A DNA stretch of 64,000 bases from Clostridiaceae bacterium (GTDB lineage: Bacteria; Bacillota; Clostridia; DSM-8532): the NCBI GenBank assembly GCA_012719545.1, contig JAAYAD010000069.1, positions 1 through 64,000 on the forward strand, in the 5' to 3' direction. This document shows positions 53,759 through 62,363 of this stretch, piece by piece. The notes beneath the pieces were generated by a model, which saw only the letters and a program-made list of their open reading frames with translations, ran no database searches and was not told where the DNA came from. A program made the translations under genes and the position numbers. Position 1 is the stretch's first letter, and each line of letters begins with the position of its first letter.

Positions 53759-53772
53759 AGAACACTTGTTCT
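53759..53772. promoter_or_regulatory. LexA box 1
   Basis: AGAACACTTGTTCT matches the Gram-positive LexA consensus CGAAC-N4-GTTCG at the paired GAAC/GTTC arms. It lies between the yneA promoter and start. Confidence 0.85.
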
Positions 53773-53782
53773 TTTTAAGAAA

Positions 53783-53811
53783 ATTATAGCGAACACTTGT
53801 TCTGTTGTCAA
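53783..53811 (-). promoter_or_regulatory. consensus promoter of yneA
   Basis: Minus-strand TTGACA (53806-53811) and TATAAT (53783-53788) are exactly 17 bases apart; LexA box 2 occupies the spacer. Confidence 0.9.
53790..53803. promoter_or_regulatory. LexA box 2
   Basis: CGAACACTTGTTCT, near-perfect LexA site within the yneA promoter spacer. Confidence 0.9.
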
Positions 53812-53819
53812 CGGGTATT

Positions 53820-53833
53820 CGAACATTTGTTTG
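53820..53833. promoter_or_regulatory. LexA box 3
   Basis: CGAACATTTGTTTG overlaps the -35 of the lexA promoter and fits autoregulation. Confidence 0.85.
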
Positions 53834-53859
53834 ACATTTTTCTATAATAAGGATATAAT
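53831..53859 (+). promoter_or_regulatory. consensus promoter of lexA
   Basis: TTGACA (53831-53836), 17-base spacer, TATAAT (53854-53859), about 60 bases before lexA. Confidence 0.9.
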
Positions 53860-53920
53860 ACAAGTGGAAAACCTTAGTATTAATTAGTGTTTAGGCACTT
53901 ATTTTGGTGGAGGATGCTTG

Positions 53921-54547
53921 ATGAGGCAGCGAAATATCGATAAGCAAAAAAAGATTCTTGATTTTGTCAACAGATATCAATCTGAAAAAGGCTACCCCCC
54001 ATCGGTTCGTGAAATATGCAAGGCCGTTGGCTTCAAATCTACATCAACTGTTCATGCATATATAAAGAAGCTTGAGGAAGAAGGCCAGATTTCAAAGGAC
54101 GCTACCAAGCCCAGAGCGCTGAAAGTATTGGACAGCTCAAAAAGAAGCCTTGAAGGCTACATTTCAGATCAGGAAATAGATAATATTCCGGTATTGGGTA
54201 AAATTACAGCCGGAAAACCCATTCTGGCAGTTGAAAACATTGAAGAAACATTCCCTGTTCCGGTTCAGTATCTTGAAAATTCAACTTCCTTCATGCTGAA
54301 GGTAAAAGGCGACAGTATGATAAATGCCGGAATCCTTGATGGGGATTATATAATTGTTAAACAGCAAAATACAGCTAACAATGGCGATATGGTCGTTGCC
54401 TTAATCGATGATGAAGCCACCGTAAAAACATTTTATAAGGAAAAGGATTACTTCCGCCTTCAGCCCGAGAATCCCGCCTATGAGCCAATAATAGTAAAAG
54501 AACTCAGCATTCTCGGGAAAGTAATCGGACTTTTCAGAAAATATTAA
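53921..54547 (+). CDS. lexA: SOS repressor LexA
   Basis: A 208-aa autocleaving repressor. The N-terminal winged helix (about 1-70) includes SVREICKAVGFKSTSTVHAY. The cleavage bond is Ala97-Gly98 in ITAGKP, and the catalytic dyad is Ser132 (KGDSMINAG) and Lys169 (ATVKTF), with the usual 37-residue spacing. The ATG 53921 has GGAGG upstream. Three LexA boxes lie in the divergent promoter region. Confidence 0.97.
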   Translation: MRQRNIDKQKKILDFVNRYQSEKGYPPSVREICKAVGFKSTSTVHAYIKKLEEEGQISKDATKPRALKVLDSSKRSLEGYISDQEIDNIPVLGKITAGKPILAVENIEETFPVPVQYLENSTSFMLKVKGDSMINAGILDGDYIIVKQQNTANNGDMVVALIDDEATVKTFYKEKDYFRLQPENPAYEPIIVKELSILGKVIGLFRKY

Positions 54548-54652
54548 ACCTGAAGGGACATAGGGTACAAAGGATACAGACAAGAAACAAGGATGCCATG
54601 AGTCCTATTCCAATACATATAGCATACAGCTATGTGTGGCGTACTTTTACTA

Positions 54653-55399
54653 TTAAATTGTCCACTGATTGTGAATGATTCCAACGATGTACCAGACATC
54701 ATTTTTCTTTTCGAATACAAGCTTAAGACTTCTCCAGTCCATTCCCTCATACTTGGGATCTATACCTGAAAAGTAATATTCGACTATGATGGAGTTCTTG
54801 TAAACCTCAAAGCTGTTGTCCAGCGCATTTCCATAACTCAAGGTCTTGTTGTAGCCTACCTGTTCAGCATTTAAATAATCTGCATCATAGATGAATGCTT
54901 TATAATAGTCCTCAAATTTAAGGTTCATAGGTTCCCCTGAACCGTCGTAGTATCCCCAAAGATATGTCTTGGAGTCATTAGCCAGATTTCTTACTTCTTC
55001 GGCTGTAAATACAAGATCCTTCTCCACATCAACAAATGTGTATGGTGTAAAACGGACTCCTTTTTCAGGATGGACTGCATCAGAAAACTTTTCCATGTCA
55101 TAGTTCTTAATTGCTGTCAGAACAGTCTTGGCTCTCTCCTCTATGACACTTTTGATATACTCCTCTGTGTCTGCCTGAAGCACATCGCCTTTATCAGCCA
55201 GCTCGCTGTTTTGAGTCTCTTTATCAGTACTTTTATCAGAAGCCGTGCTCTTATCCTGCCCGGCTGTCTCGTTGGAATCCTGCTTTTCAATAACTTTAAC
55301 CTTGTCGGTATCAAGGTTAAAGGCTGAACAAGCCGTCGATGTAAATATTAATGCCAAGGCTGCCAAAACCAAAAGCAATACTTTTAAATCTTTGTTCAT
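54653..55399 (-). CDS. lipoprotein of unknown function
   Basis: A 248-aa protein with a lipoprotein signal (lipobox STAC, Cys at about 24), a Ser/Asp/Lys-rich linker (about 38-75) and a globular domain that resembles small NTF2/SnoaL-like extracellular folds (KNYDMEKFSDAVHPEKGVRF; KLVFEKKNDVWYIVGIIHNQW). The ATG 55399 has AAAGGAG upstream. It lies behind the two-component system, with 107 bases between. Confidence 0.7.
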   Translation of the reverse strand: MNKDLKVLLLVLAALALIFTSTACSAFNLDTDKVKVIEKQDSNETAGQDKSTASDKSTDKETQNSELADKGDVLQADTEEYIKSVIEERAKTVLTAIKNYDMEKFSDAVHPEKGVRFTPYTFVDVEKDLVFTAEEVRNLANDSKTYLWGYYDGSGEPMNLKFEDYYKAFIYDADYLNAEQVGYNKTLSYGNALDNSFEVYKNSIIVEYYFSGIDPKYEGMDWRSLKLVFEKKNDVWYIVGIIHNQWTI

Positions 55400-55506
55400 A
55401 AATAACACTCCTTTTAAAACAAACCAATGTTGTGTCTTGCTACGCTTATATAATAGCAACCGCATGTTTCATACTTACATCGAACTTGTTTCAAGGTTGT
55501 AACAAA

Positions 55507-56895
55507 TTAACTGTCAATAGGCAAACTCAGAATTGCTGTTGTACCGCCTTCAATTCCGGCTGTAAGCCTTATTGAGCCGTTGTGAGCCTCCACAATATGC
55601 TTTGCAATAGACAGTCCTAAACCTGTTCCGGGTATTCTCTGAGCATTTTCGGCCCTGTAGAAGCGATCAAATACCTTTGACATTTCTTTTTCAGGAATTC
55701 CTATGCCTTGATCGGATATCATGAGAATGACTTCATTGGACTCCTTAAAAAGATTCAGCCGTACAACGGATTTTGACGGGGAATATTTGACTGCATTATC
55801 TATAAGATTTACTACAACCTGAACCAGCTTTTCCTTATCCCCTTTTACATACACATCGGATTCTATATCGGAAGTTATCTTAACACCGTTATTTTGCGCC
55901 CTGATGAGCATTTTGTCCACCGTGTCATTAACAAGATCTGAAAAATTAAGCCTGTTCATATTAAACTCTTCTCGTCCCGTTTCAATCCTGGACAACGTCA
56001 AGACTTCGTTTACCAACTTATAAAGCCTGTCCGATTCATTTTTAAGATGAAAAACTGCCTTTTTAAGGTCAGGCCTGTCCCCAACTTCTTCATAGAGAAG
56101 CTCTGAATAACCTTTAATTGCTGTAAGTGGAGTCCTGAGCTCATGGGATACATTGGACACAAATTGCTTTTGCCTTAGTATATACTCCTGGAGCTGGATG
56201 CCCATTTCATTGAAGCTTCGGGAAAGCTGGGCTATTTCATCCGAGCCCTTTATTTCAACAGGCGAGAATATTCTGTTGGCATAATTGTCGGCGGCTTTCG
56301 CCAGCCTGTTTATGGGCTTTGTAAGCCTTGATGCTATAAAAATGCTGATTAGGGCAAGGAGTATTGCAAAAATGAAAGTGCCAATCAACAGTATATTGGA
56401 AACCCCGTTAATCAGCCCTTGCAGGAAACTCATGGGGTAAATTATCTCCAAAATACCTATTATACTGTCTTTAAAGGTAATTGGTGACGCAAAGTAGGCT
56501 GTGCTGTTTCTTACAATATAGGCATAGCTGCCATTTGATGCGGCCTCTAATATTTCTCTGTTTTGGGTATCGGAAATGCCAAGAGAGGTATTTGCTTTAG
56601 ATGATGCCAAAAGTTTAAAATCCTTGTCATAGATGCGGATATTACCGAATACCAGCCCCAGTTTTCCAATTACAAACTTGGAAGTCTCGGCGCTTAAATC
56701 GTCGGAATTTTCATTTTGAATTGCATGAAGCTGGGTAATGTAAAGCTCAGCCAGGCTGCTCTGGCCTGTAAGCTGCTGTTCAATGGTGTTAATTCCAAGG
56801 TTTTTGATTGAATTAAGGGTAAATAAGCCCACAAAGAACAGTATCACAAATGCGGCAGACAAGTAGTAGACAATAAGCTTTTCTTTTAGTTTCAC
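55507..56895 (-). CDS. sensor histidine kinase
   Basis: A 462-aa membrane sensor. Two transmembrane helices (about 10-28 and 166-190) flank an extracellular sensor of about 135 residues; HAMP follows, then HisKA with FVSNVSHELRTPLTAIKGY and the HATPase_c boxes DNAVKYSP, DQGIGIP and GTGLGLSI. It is related to the PhoR/WalK group. The start is GTG 56895, one base behind the response regulator stop, with GGGGGTG upstream. Confidence 0.93.
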   Translation of the reverse strand: MKLKEKLIVYYLSAAFVILFFVGLFTLNSIKNLGINTIEQQLTGQSSLAELYITQLHAIQNENSDDLSAETSKFVIGKLGLVFGNIRIYDKDFKLLASSKANTSLGISDTQNREILEAASNGSYAYIVRNSTAYFASPITFKDSIIGILEIIYPMSFLQGLINGVSNILLIGTFIFAILLALISIFIASRLTKPINRLAKAADNYANRIFSPVEIKGSDEIAQLSRSFNEMGIQLQEYILRQKQFVSNVSHELRTPLTAIKGYSELLYEEVGDRPDLKKAVFHLKNESDRLYKLVNEVLTLSRIETGREEFNMNRLNFSDLVNDTVDKMLIRAQNNGVKITSDIESDVYVKGDKEKLVQVVVNLIDNAVKYSPSKSVVRLNLFKESNEVILMISDQGIGIPEKEMSKVFDRFYRAENAQRIPGTGLGLSIAKHIVEAHNGSIRLTAGIEGGTTAILSLPIDS

Positions 56896-56896
56896 C

Positions 56897-57580
56897 CTAC
56901 ACACCCCCAAGCCTGTAGCCAAAGCCGTATACAGTTACAATGTGCCTGGGATTGCTGCTGTCATCCTCAATCTTCTTTCTCAACCTTGTAACACAAATAT
57001 CCACCGCTCTTGTATCACCCATGTAGTCATAGCCCCATGCTTTGGTAAGAAGCTCTTCTCTGCTAAATACCTTCCTGGGATTTTTAATAAACACCTCTAA
57101 AAGCTCATATTCCCTTAAGGTAAGGTCAACTGGCTTACCATTTTTGGTCACAGTACGGTTTTCAAGATCTACTACAAGGTCAAGATGGCTTAAAACCTCT
57201 TTGTCTGATTCTTCATATTTTTCAACTCGTCTTAATGCTGCTTTAATGCGGGCTATCAGTTCCCTTGTATCAAAGGGCTTTGTAATATAGTCATCCGCTC
57301 CAAGGTCAAGGCCTAGAACCTTGTCATTTATATCATTCCTGGCGGTGAGCATAATGATTGGCACATTTCTTCTTCCTGCCATCTGCCTGCACAATTCATG
57401 ACCGCTTGTATCGGGAAGCATTAGATCCAGAAGTACAAGATCAGGGTTAAAGGACTCAAAAAGAGCCATGGCCGACTTTCCATCGGATGCTGTCGCCACC
57501 TGAAACTGCTCTCTTATAAGTATCATTTCCAGCAAATCAAGTATGGCCTGTTCATCGTCAACTATCAGAATTTTATGCAA
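56897..57580 (-). CDS. OmpR/PhoB-family response regulator
   Basis: A 227-aa regulator. The receiver holds the acidic pair (VDDEQ), phospho-accepting Asp in PDLVLLDLMLPD, and Lys in ITKPF. The C-terminal winged helix ends in GDTRAVDICVTRLRKKIE and TVYGFGYRL. The start is TTG 57580, with GGAGGG upstream. It is translated with the kinase gene. Targets are unknown. Confidence 0.93.
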   Translation of the reverse strand: MHKILIVDDEQAILDLLEMILIREQFQVATASDGKSAMALFESFNPDLVLLDLMLPDTSGHELCRQMAGRRNVPIIMLTARNDINDKVLGLDLGADDYITKPFDTRELIARIKAALRRVEKYEESDKEVLSHLDLVVDLENRTVTKNGKPVDLTLREYELLEVFIKNPRKVFSREELLTKAWGYDYMGDTRAVDICVTRLRKKIEDDSSNPRHIVTVYGFGYRLGGV

Positions 57581-57679
57581 CAATATCCCTCCCAGGATTT
57601 CTGAACAACACGTCATATTATATATTACCCTTTATTGGAATAATTGAAGTAAGGACTGATTTAAAATATCAAATATAAT

Positions 57680-57750
57680 AAAAAATTTGACTCCTTTGGC
57701 TGGGTAAGGCTGCATCCTTTCAGGATACAGTTTAATTCTGCAAAGGAGCC
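57680..57750 (-). terminator. terminator of the GNAT gene
   Basis: A large hairpin: GGCTCCTTTG on the minus strand pairs with CAAAGGAGTC, enclosing a second small stem (ATCC-TTTC-GGAT type), and is followed by AAATTTTTTATTAT. Confidence 0.65.
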
Positions 57751-57796
57751 AGGCATATTAATTTAAAAATATTAAATTGGTTAGATTATATGAACA

Positions 57797-58291
57797 TCAT
57801 TTCAAAATCTTCTGCATAATAACTACATCCAGCATTCTTCCAAATTTAATTCCAATTTCTTTTAAATAACCACACTGTTCATAGCCGTTTTTGGCAAAAA
57901 GTTTTATGCTGGCCGTATTTTCACCGCAGATAACTGCTATCAGAGAATGGATTCCGTTCTTCCTGGCGTGTGCATCCAAAGTTTCAAGAACTATACTTCC
58001 TATCCCTTTGCCGCTATAGCCGGGCTTTAAGTAAAGGGTAACCTCCCCTGAAATCCTGTATGCCTGCCGCTTTTTATATGGGCCAATATATGCATACCCG
58101 CAAAATTCATCATTGTCCAATATGGCCAGAGTTACATATATATCATCATCCTGATACAGGATGTACTTCATTTCTTCTACTGATATTTCCTCCGTATGAA
58201 AGGTAACGGTTGTATTTTTAATGTAGTAATTGTATATCTCCCTGGCTTCATCCAGATATTTATCGGTAAAGGGTTCAAATCTAATATTCAT
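57797..58291 (-). CDS. GNAT-family N-acetyltransferase
   Basis: A 164-aa acetyl-CoA-dependent acetyltransferase. The beginning (EPFTDKYLDEAREIYNYYI, TTVTFHTEEIS) resembles phosphinothricin/YncA-type acetyltransferases, and the acetyl-CoA loop is in LKPGYSGKGIGSIVLE (about 89-104). The substrate is unknown. A single-gene unit with a terminator. Confidence 0.85.
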   Translation of the reverse strand: MNIRFEPFTDKYLDEAREIYNYYIKNTTVTFHTEEISVEEMKYILYQDDDIYVTLAILDNDEFCGYAYIGPYKKRQAYRISGEVTLYLKPGYSGKGIGSIVLETLDAHARKNGIHSLIAVICGENTASIKLFAKNGYEQCGYLKEIGIKFGRMLDVVIMQKILK

Positions 58292-58545
58292 AGTGGTTCC
58301 TCGATTCCAATCCAGTATATAAAATCCTTATGCTTTGGCTTTCCTGACCATTGATTCAATATCTAAGTTCATCCCATGAATAATGTCCCTATATGGACAA
58401 CCTCAAAGCCACTGCTTTCTTATTTTATACCTTATTTTTATAATTTCAATCATAAGATTTAATACAAGCATAATCTCCCTGAACCCTTTGTGATTGAATA
58501 AGCCGTCCATACGTATTACTCATTGAGCAAAAATTATAACAACAT

Positions 58546-59928
58546 TTATTTTTCAGCCGGATTTTCACATATGCCCATAAACAATAGGCTTCCGTCACGT
58601 GCTGTAATATAGTAGATAAAAGGGCGATTAAGAATCATCTCTGCTCTGCCTTCAGGCATGGCAGACCCTGAATAGTCAATTTGAGTAAAAGCTGATGCTT
58701 CAACACCGTCTTCATCAATGGAAATATGGGTTTCCTGCCGTATATCGGTAATATATGCCATGTGGTCTGTAATTCCGCTAAAGTCTGCGTCAGAAGCAAA
58801 AGCTGAGCTAACTCCAAGCCTTTTGAGGGCATCGGTCAATAAAAGTTTTGAACCAAATCCAAACTTGGGTATTTTCCATACAACCTCTCCATTGAAGTAT
58901 TCTCCTCCTTCGAAGGCTTCCTTCATTTTATCGGAAGATGCAAAAAAATCATATGGAGATACACCTTCGTCAGGCAGTATAAATACCATGTGTCCTGCGT
59001 TTTTAAGTCCCAGGCCAGCCCGGGTAAAACCTTCTCCTTTGCTAAATCCGGCCGAACCAAAAGTTTGATTCATAAAGTCTGCTTTTACTTCACTTCCATT
59101 GGAGAGATAAAAAGTATCCTCAGCAGTTTTGTTCTTATCAAAACGATTAATCCATTGATCATAAAAATAAACCGTGTTTAGGATTGATAATATTTGATCA
59201 GGATTTGTCTCAATTGATGGCGAAAGCGTCCCGTTTGTGTTTTTTGATATCCAGTTGGCCATAGCTTTACTTGTTTCTTGGCTGGAAAAGTCAACACTAT
59301 GGGAACTGGCGTAGAAATTCCTAGCCGCACGTTTCACAAAATCGTCCTTAAATGAAATGGGTTCACCATTCATATCATTATCGAGCCAAATTGAGTTGGC
59401 GATTTTAAGTTTTCCAATTTCATTGTCAGCATAAATCCTCCTGTAGTAATTGCCGCATTGTTCTTCCAGCACCTGAGCATCAGAAATGCCTAAGATATTA
59501 AGCAATTGAGTCTTTGTATCTCCATCTGCACCCGAGGCTGCAACAGCAAGAGCATAATATAAGGAAAGAGGAGAAAAATGGATGTTTTGGCCTTTATTCT
59601 CAAGTATAAGAGCACCCGTATTATATGAGAAATCATTAAGAGCAGTAATAAAGCTTTCGAGAACAGGATTTTGCTCCAATACTTCTCTTCTTGTATCATA
59701 GTCCTCAAATGCATATGCCCTGGGATAAATGACATCCAGAATAAGTCCAGAATTCTGAGTTCCATTTCTTAATACCAGAATCCTTGCGCAAAGCACCAAT
59801 AAAGCACACGCAGCAATAGCCATATATTTTCGCCATGAGTTTTTCTTTTTAAGCCTTGTCTTCATTGCTTCTTCTATAAACTCATCTCTAACATTCGTAA
59901 TAGCATCAAATATTCTTTTTTCCTTCAC
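58546..59928 (-). CDS. membrane-anchored serpin with an anti-sigma-like N-terminus
   Basis: A 460-aa protein. Residues 1-33 are cytoplasmic and charged (KRIFDAITNVRDEFIEEAM), resembling the short segment of proteins encoded behind ECF sigma factors. A transmembrane helix follows (about 34-53), then a full serpin domain (about 88-460), ending with the serpin signature NRPFIYYI and GSLLFMG. The hinge EDGVEASAFT starts at 406, so the predicted P1-P1' bond is near Ser422-Ala423. The GTG start overlaps the sigma factor stop (GTGA), with GGAGGG upstream. It could sense or trap extracellular proteases. Confidence 0.9.
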   Translation of the reverse strand: MKEKRIFDAITNVRDEFIEEAMKTRLKKKNSWRKYMAIAACALLVLCARILVLRNGTQNSGLILDVIYPRAYAFEDYDTRREVLEQNPVLESFITALNDFSYNTGALILENKGQNIHFSPLSLYYALAVAASGADGDTKTQLLNILGISDAQVLEEQCGNYYRRIYADNEIGKLKIANSIWLDNDMNGEPISFKDDFVKRAARNFYASSHSVDFSSQETSKAMANWISKNTNGTLSPSIETNPDQILSILNTVYFYDQWINRFDKNKTAEDTFYLSNGSEVKADFMNQTFGSAGFSKGEGFTRAGLGLKNAGHMVFILPDEGVSPYDFFASSDKMKEAFEGGEYFNGEVVWKIPKFGFGSKLLLTDALKRLGVSSAFASDADFSGITDHMAYITDIRQETHISIDEDGVEASAFTQIDYSGSAMPEGRAEMILNRPFIYYITARDGSLLFMGICENPAEK

Positions 59929-60482
59929 AGCCAGATGCCCTCCTTTTCAAGGTCATATTTAAGGCTTTGCCTAAGCCTGTACATGCGGCCGGCTAATTTA
60001 TTGGGTGTTGTTCCGCATTCGCCTGCAAGCTTATTTACTGAATCACCAAACCAGTACCTGCGCAAGAATAATACCCTGTCATCTTTGGAAAGCTTTTTTA
60101 GCCAATTGTTTATTGCCGCGGACAGCTCTTTAGCCTCTATTTCTCGTTCTACCTGGTTTGTGGAAGGAACACAATCAGAAAGCTCAGAAATAATAACTTC
60201 TGCGCCATTGTATCTTTTTAGTGCCCGGCGTTGGTGCCAGCGGTTAATTGATAGATTTCTCACAATACGTCCTAGATATGCCGCAAGGGAAATTGGTTTT
60301 TGCGGAGGCATTGTATTCCACGCTTTGCAATACGTGTCGCTAACGCATTCCTCACAATCTTCATGATTTGATAGAATATTAAATGCAATTGCATTAAGCA
60401 TTCCGCCATATTTTGAATTGCTTTCCAGGATTGCGGCCTCATCACGAGCCCAGTACAACTCTATTATCTCAATATCCTCCAT
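59925..60482 (-). CDS. ECF-type RNA polymerase sigma factor
   Basis: A 185-aa group IV sigma factor. Region 2 is at about 10-75 (DEAAILESNSKYGGML, SDTYCKAWNTMPP), and region 4 at about 120-175 with a helix-turn-helix (SVNKLAGECGTTPNKLAGRMYRL). The ATG 60482 has GAGGAGGAG upstream. It overlaps the serpin gene by four bases, so the two are made together; the serpin N-terminus is the likely partner. Confidence 0.9.
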   Translation of the reverse strand: MEDIEIIELYWARDEAAILESNSKYGGMLNAIAFNILSNHEDCEECVSDTYCKAWNTMPPQKPISLAAYLGRIVRNLSINRWHQRRALKRYNGAEVIISELSDCVPSTNQVEREIEAKELSAAINNWLKKLSKDDRVLFLRRYWFGDSVNKLAGECGTTPNKLAGRMYRLRQSLKYDLEKEGIWL

Positions 60483-60740
60483 GTGCTCCTCCTCTTTAAT
60501 ACAGAGAAACATTCATATATAAAGACATGAATAAAATGCAAATATTCGTACGGATTAAATTTTTTTAATTAATATTGGACTATTAGTTATCTAATTATCT
60601 TTATCTTAATGTACTCAATGTGCTGAATGCAACTTAGTTGTACGTTATATACCGACAGTTAAGACAGTTAGTATGAAACGAAGAGTATTGCAAGGGAAAT
60701 GATTAAAACCATTCGCTGAACCACTGAACTTATGTAGAAA
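60483..60740. other. intergenic region upstream of the ECF sigma factor
   Basis: About 260 bases, A/T-rich. I looked for an AAC/CGT-type ECF promoter and found none convincing. No ORF or repeat stands out. Confidence 0.3.
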
Positions 60741-60752
60741 TTACAAAACAAA

Positions 60753-60778
60753 AACGGGTCACAATTCTGTGACCCGTT
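60753..60778 (-). terminator. terminator downstream of tRNA-Pro
   Basis: AACGGGTCACA (60753-60763) pairs with TGTGACCCGTT (60768-60778); on the minus strand the stem is followed by TTTTTGTTTTG. It lies 6 bases behind the tRNA. Confidence 0.9.
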
Positions 60779-60784
60779 ATAATT

Positions 60785-60860
60785 TGGTCGGAGTGACTGG
60801 ATTTGAACCAGCGGCCTCTTGGTCCCGAACCAAGCGCTCTACCATCTGAGCCACACCCCG
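60785..60860 (-). tRNA. tRNA-Pro (anticodon CGG)
   Basis: A 76-nt cloverleaf on the minus strand: acceptor CGGGGUG/CACUCCG with a C1:G72 pair, the anticodon loop UUCGGGA on a CUUGG/CCAAG stem giving CGG, T loop UUCAAAU, and an encoded CCA. It reads CCG codons and stands alone with its own terminator. Confidence 0.95.
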
Positions 60861-60942
60861 ACAGCGCTTTTTTATTTTAGCACACAAAATACTGTTATGC
60901 AATAATAAACCTCTCTGTAACACAGCATGGAAAAAGGATTAG

Positions 60943-60974
60943 AAAAAGAGCTATTAAATGTTATAGCTCTTTTT
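60943..60974 (-). terminator. terminator of hsp20
   Basis: AAAAAGAGCTAT pairs with ATAGCTCTTTTT around an 8-nt loop; the stem itself supplies the U tract on the minus strand. It lies 10 bases behind the stop. Confidence 0.88.
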
Positions 60975-60983
60975 CGCCGTATC

Positions 60984-61415
60984 TTACTGTATTTCAATTC
61001 TGCGTCCGTTGCTTTTACCGGGTTGTTTTTTGGGCACTGTAATTGTCAATATGCCGTCCTTGTATTCACCTTTTGCTTTGTCTGCGGCAACTTCAACGGG
61101 CAAAGGGATTGTCCTTGCAAAGCTGCCATAGAACCTTTCTGCCCTGTAAATATTGTCGTCCTTGTATTCTTCGTCTCGTCTTGTCTGGCCTGAAATCTTA
61201 ATTGAATACTCGTCCACAATAACATTCAGGTCCTCTTTGGCAACTCCGGGTAATTCGGCCTTAAGGACAACATCCTTTTCAGTCTGATAGACATCTATTC
61301 TTGGGGATGTTGAGCGTACTAACCCCATTCCAAAAGGCCAATTCTCAAAAAAGCTGTTAACTTCCCTGGAGAAGTTATCCATTTCCCTGAATGGATTCCA
61401 AGGTATAAGGCTCAT
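60984..61415 (-). CDS. small heat shock protein (Hsp20/alpha-crystallin)
   Basis: A 143-aa chaperone that holds unfolding proteins. The short N-terminal arm (NPFREMDNFSREVNSFFENW) precedes the alpha-crystallin domain (about 38-130), with VVLKAELPGVAKEDLNV and the characteristic GILTITVPKKQ near the end. GGGAGGG precedes the ATG. I see no CIRCE element upstream. Confidence 0.93.
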   Translation of the reverse strand: MSLIPWNPFREMDNFSREVNSFFENWPFGMGLVRSTSPRIDVYQTEKDVVLKAELPGVAKEDLNVIVDEYSIKISGQTRRDEEYKDDNIYRAERFYGSFARTIPLPVEVAADKAKGEYKDGILTITVPKKQPGKSNGRRIEIQ

Positions 61416-61515
61416 AAAACATCCCTCCCATTGTTTTTGTATTTAGTATTATCCATTACACAAAAATAAATTATTTTCATAAGTATATTATGTAGAATCT
61501 TTAGTGCTTAATCGG

Positions 61516-61845
61516 TCACTTTTTGACTGATGAGTTTATGACCCCATCATCCAGAAAATCTTTGGCAGTATCGTACAGAGTCTGAATCATCTTTGCTATA
61601 TCCTCTTCTTTTACAAAGGGCTTTATAAGGGCAGGCAAATTCCTGTATACAAGATTTACAACAAAATTGAACTTTATTTTGCCGTCCTTATCTCCAAAGG
61701 TACGCTCTGCCAAAAGCATCATTGCATAGGCGAATTCCCTGATACTTGTCCATTGTTTGGTTACACTTAAATAGACAGTATAAGAAAGAATACCTATTAC
61801 AACTAAAATAGAGAGCCAATTCTCAGTTATGAAATCCAAAAACAC
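61516..61845 (-). CDS. one-helix membrane protein, function unknown
   Basis: A 109-aa protein with an N-terminal helix (about 9-27) and a soluble helical part. Its layout is vaguely like LLH-type phage holins, but no other phage gene lies nearby, so I do not use that name. The start is GTG with GAGGG 6 bases upstream. A single-gene unit. Confidence 0.6.
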   Translation of the reverse strand: MFLDFITENWLSILVVIGILSYTVYLSVTKQWTSIREFAYAMMLLAERTFGDKDGKIKFNFVVNLVYRNLPALIKPFVKEEDIAKMIQTLYDTAKDFLDDGVINSSVKK

Positions 61846-61939
61846 CTACATCCCTCTGTTATTAGTTCTCCTGAAATTACCATATGCATGACCATAAAAA
61901 AACTATACTATCAGAGGGAAAGATAATGGATAAGCTGTA

Positions 61940-62227
61940 TCAGTATGGGATTATTTCTGTCTGAATATCCGTAATCTCCACATTGCCCTGAACTTCAACG
62001 AAATTGGCCACGGAATTAAGCATACTGTCGGAGTGGCCTGCTTCATTGGAAATGCAAACCATGCTTAGCTGGCAGTAGTTCCAGGAATCCAGCTTTCCTG
62101 TTTCGGCGACAGCAACATTGAATTTATTTTTAATTCTTTCAATAAGGCTTTTTATAATCCGTCTCTTATCCTTAAGGGACTGAGGCTCCCCCAGAAAAAG
62201 CTCCATTTGTAATACTCCGATATACAT
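61940..62227 (-). CDS. DUF503-family (YlxP-like) protein
   Basis: A 95-aa protein of the DUF503/YlxP family, often linked to ribosome maturation genes elsewhere. Characteristic are the start MYIGVLQMELFL, SLKDKRRIIKSLIERIKNKFNV and the later WNYCQLSMVCIS. I start at the ATG at 62227 (GGAGA 8 bases upstream). It is not beside rbfA or nusA here. The function is not established. Confidence 0.85.
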   Translation of the reverse strand: MYIGVLQMELFLGEPQSLKDKRRIIKSLIERIKNKFNVAVAETGKLDSWNYCQLSMVCISNEAGHSDSMLNSVANFVEVQGNVEITDIQTEIIPY

Positions 62228-62363
62228 TGCTTCACTCTCCGGCATATTGCATTCTTTATTCGTCAGGTATAATATTTTACAGTATTCATTTTATAATAAT
62301 AATTAATAAAAGCTTGGGGAATACATTTTGCTGATTAAGGCTGTACCTGGCAGGAGGAAAATA

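Noticed and set aside
58292-58545. Possible remnant of a transposase or other gene between the GNAT gene and the serpin
   Set aside because: Short open stretches on both strands contain no family motif, ribosome binding site or inverted repeats.
60483-60740. Autoregulatory ECF promoter upstream of the sigma factor
   Set aside because: A CGTA sequence is present, but no AAC-type -35 lies at a suitable distance.
61516-61845. Phage holin (LLH type)
   Set aside because: Only a general one-helix layout fits; there are no other phage genes nearby and the sequence similarity could not be tested.
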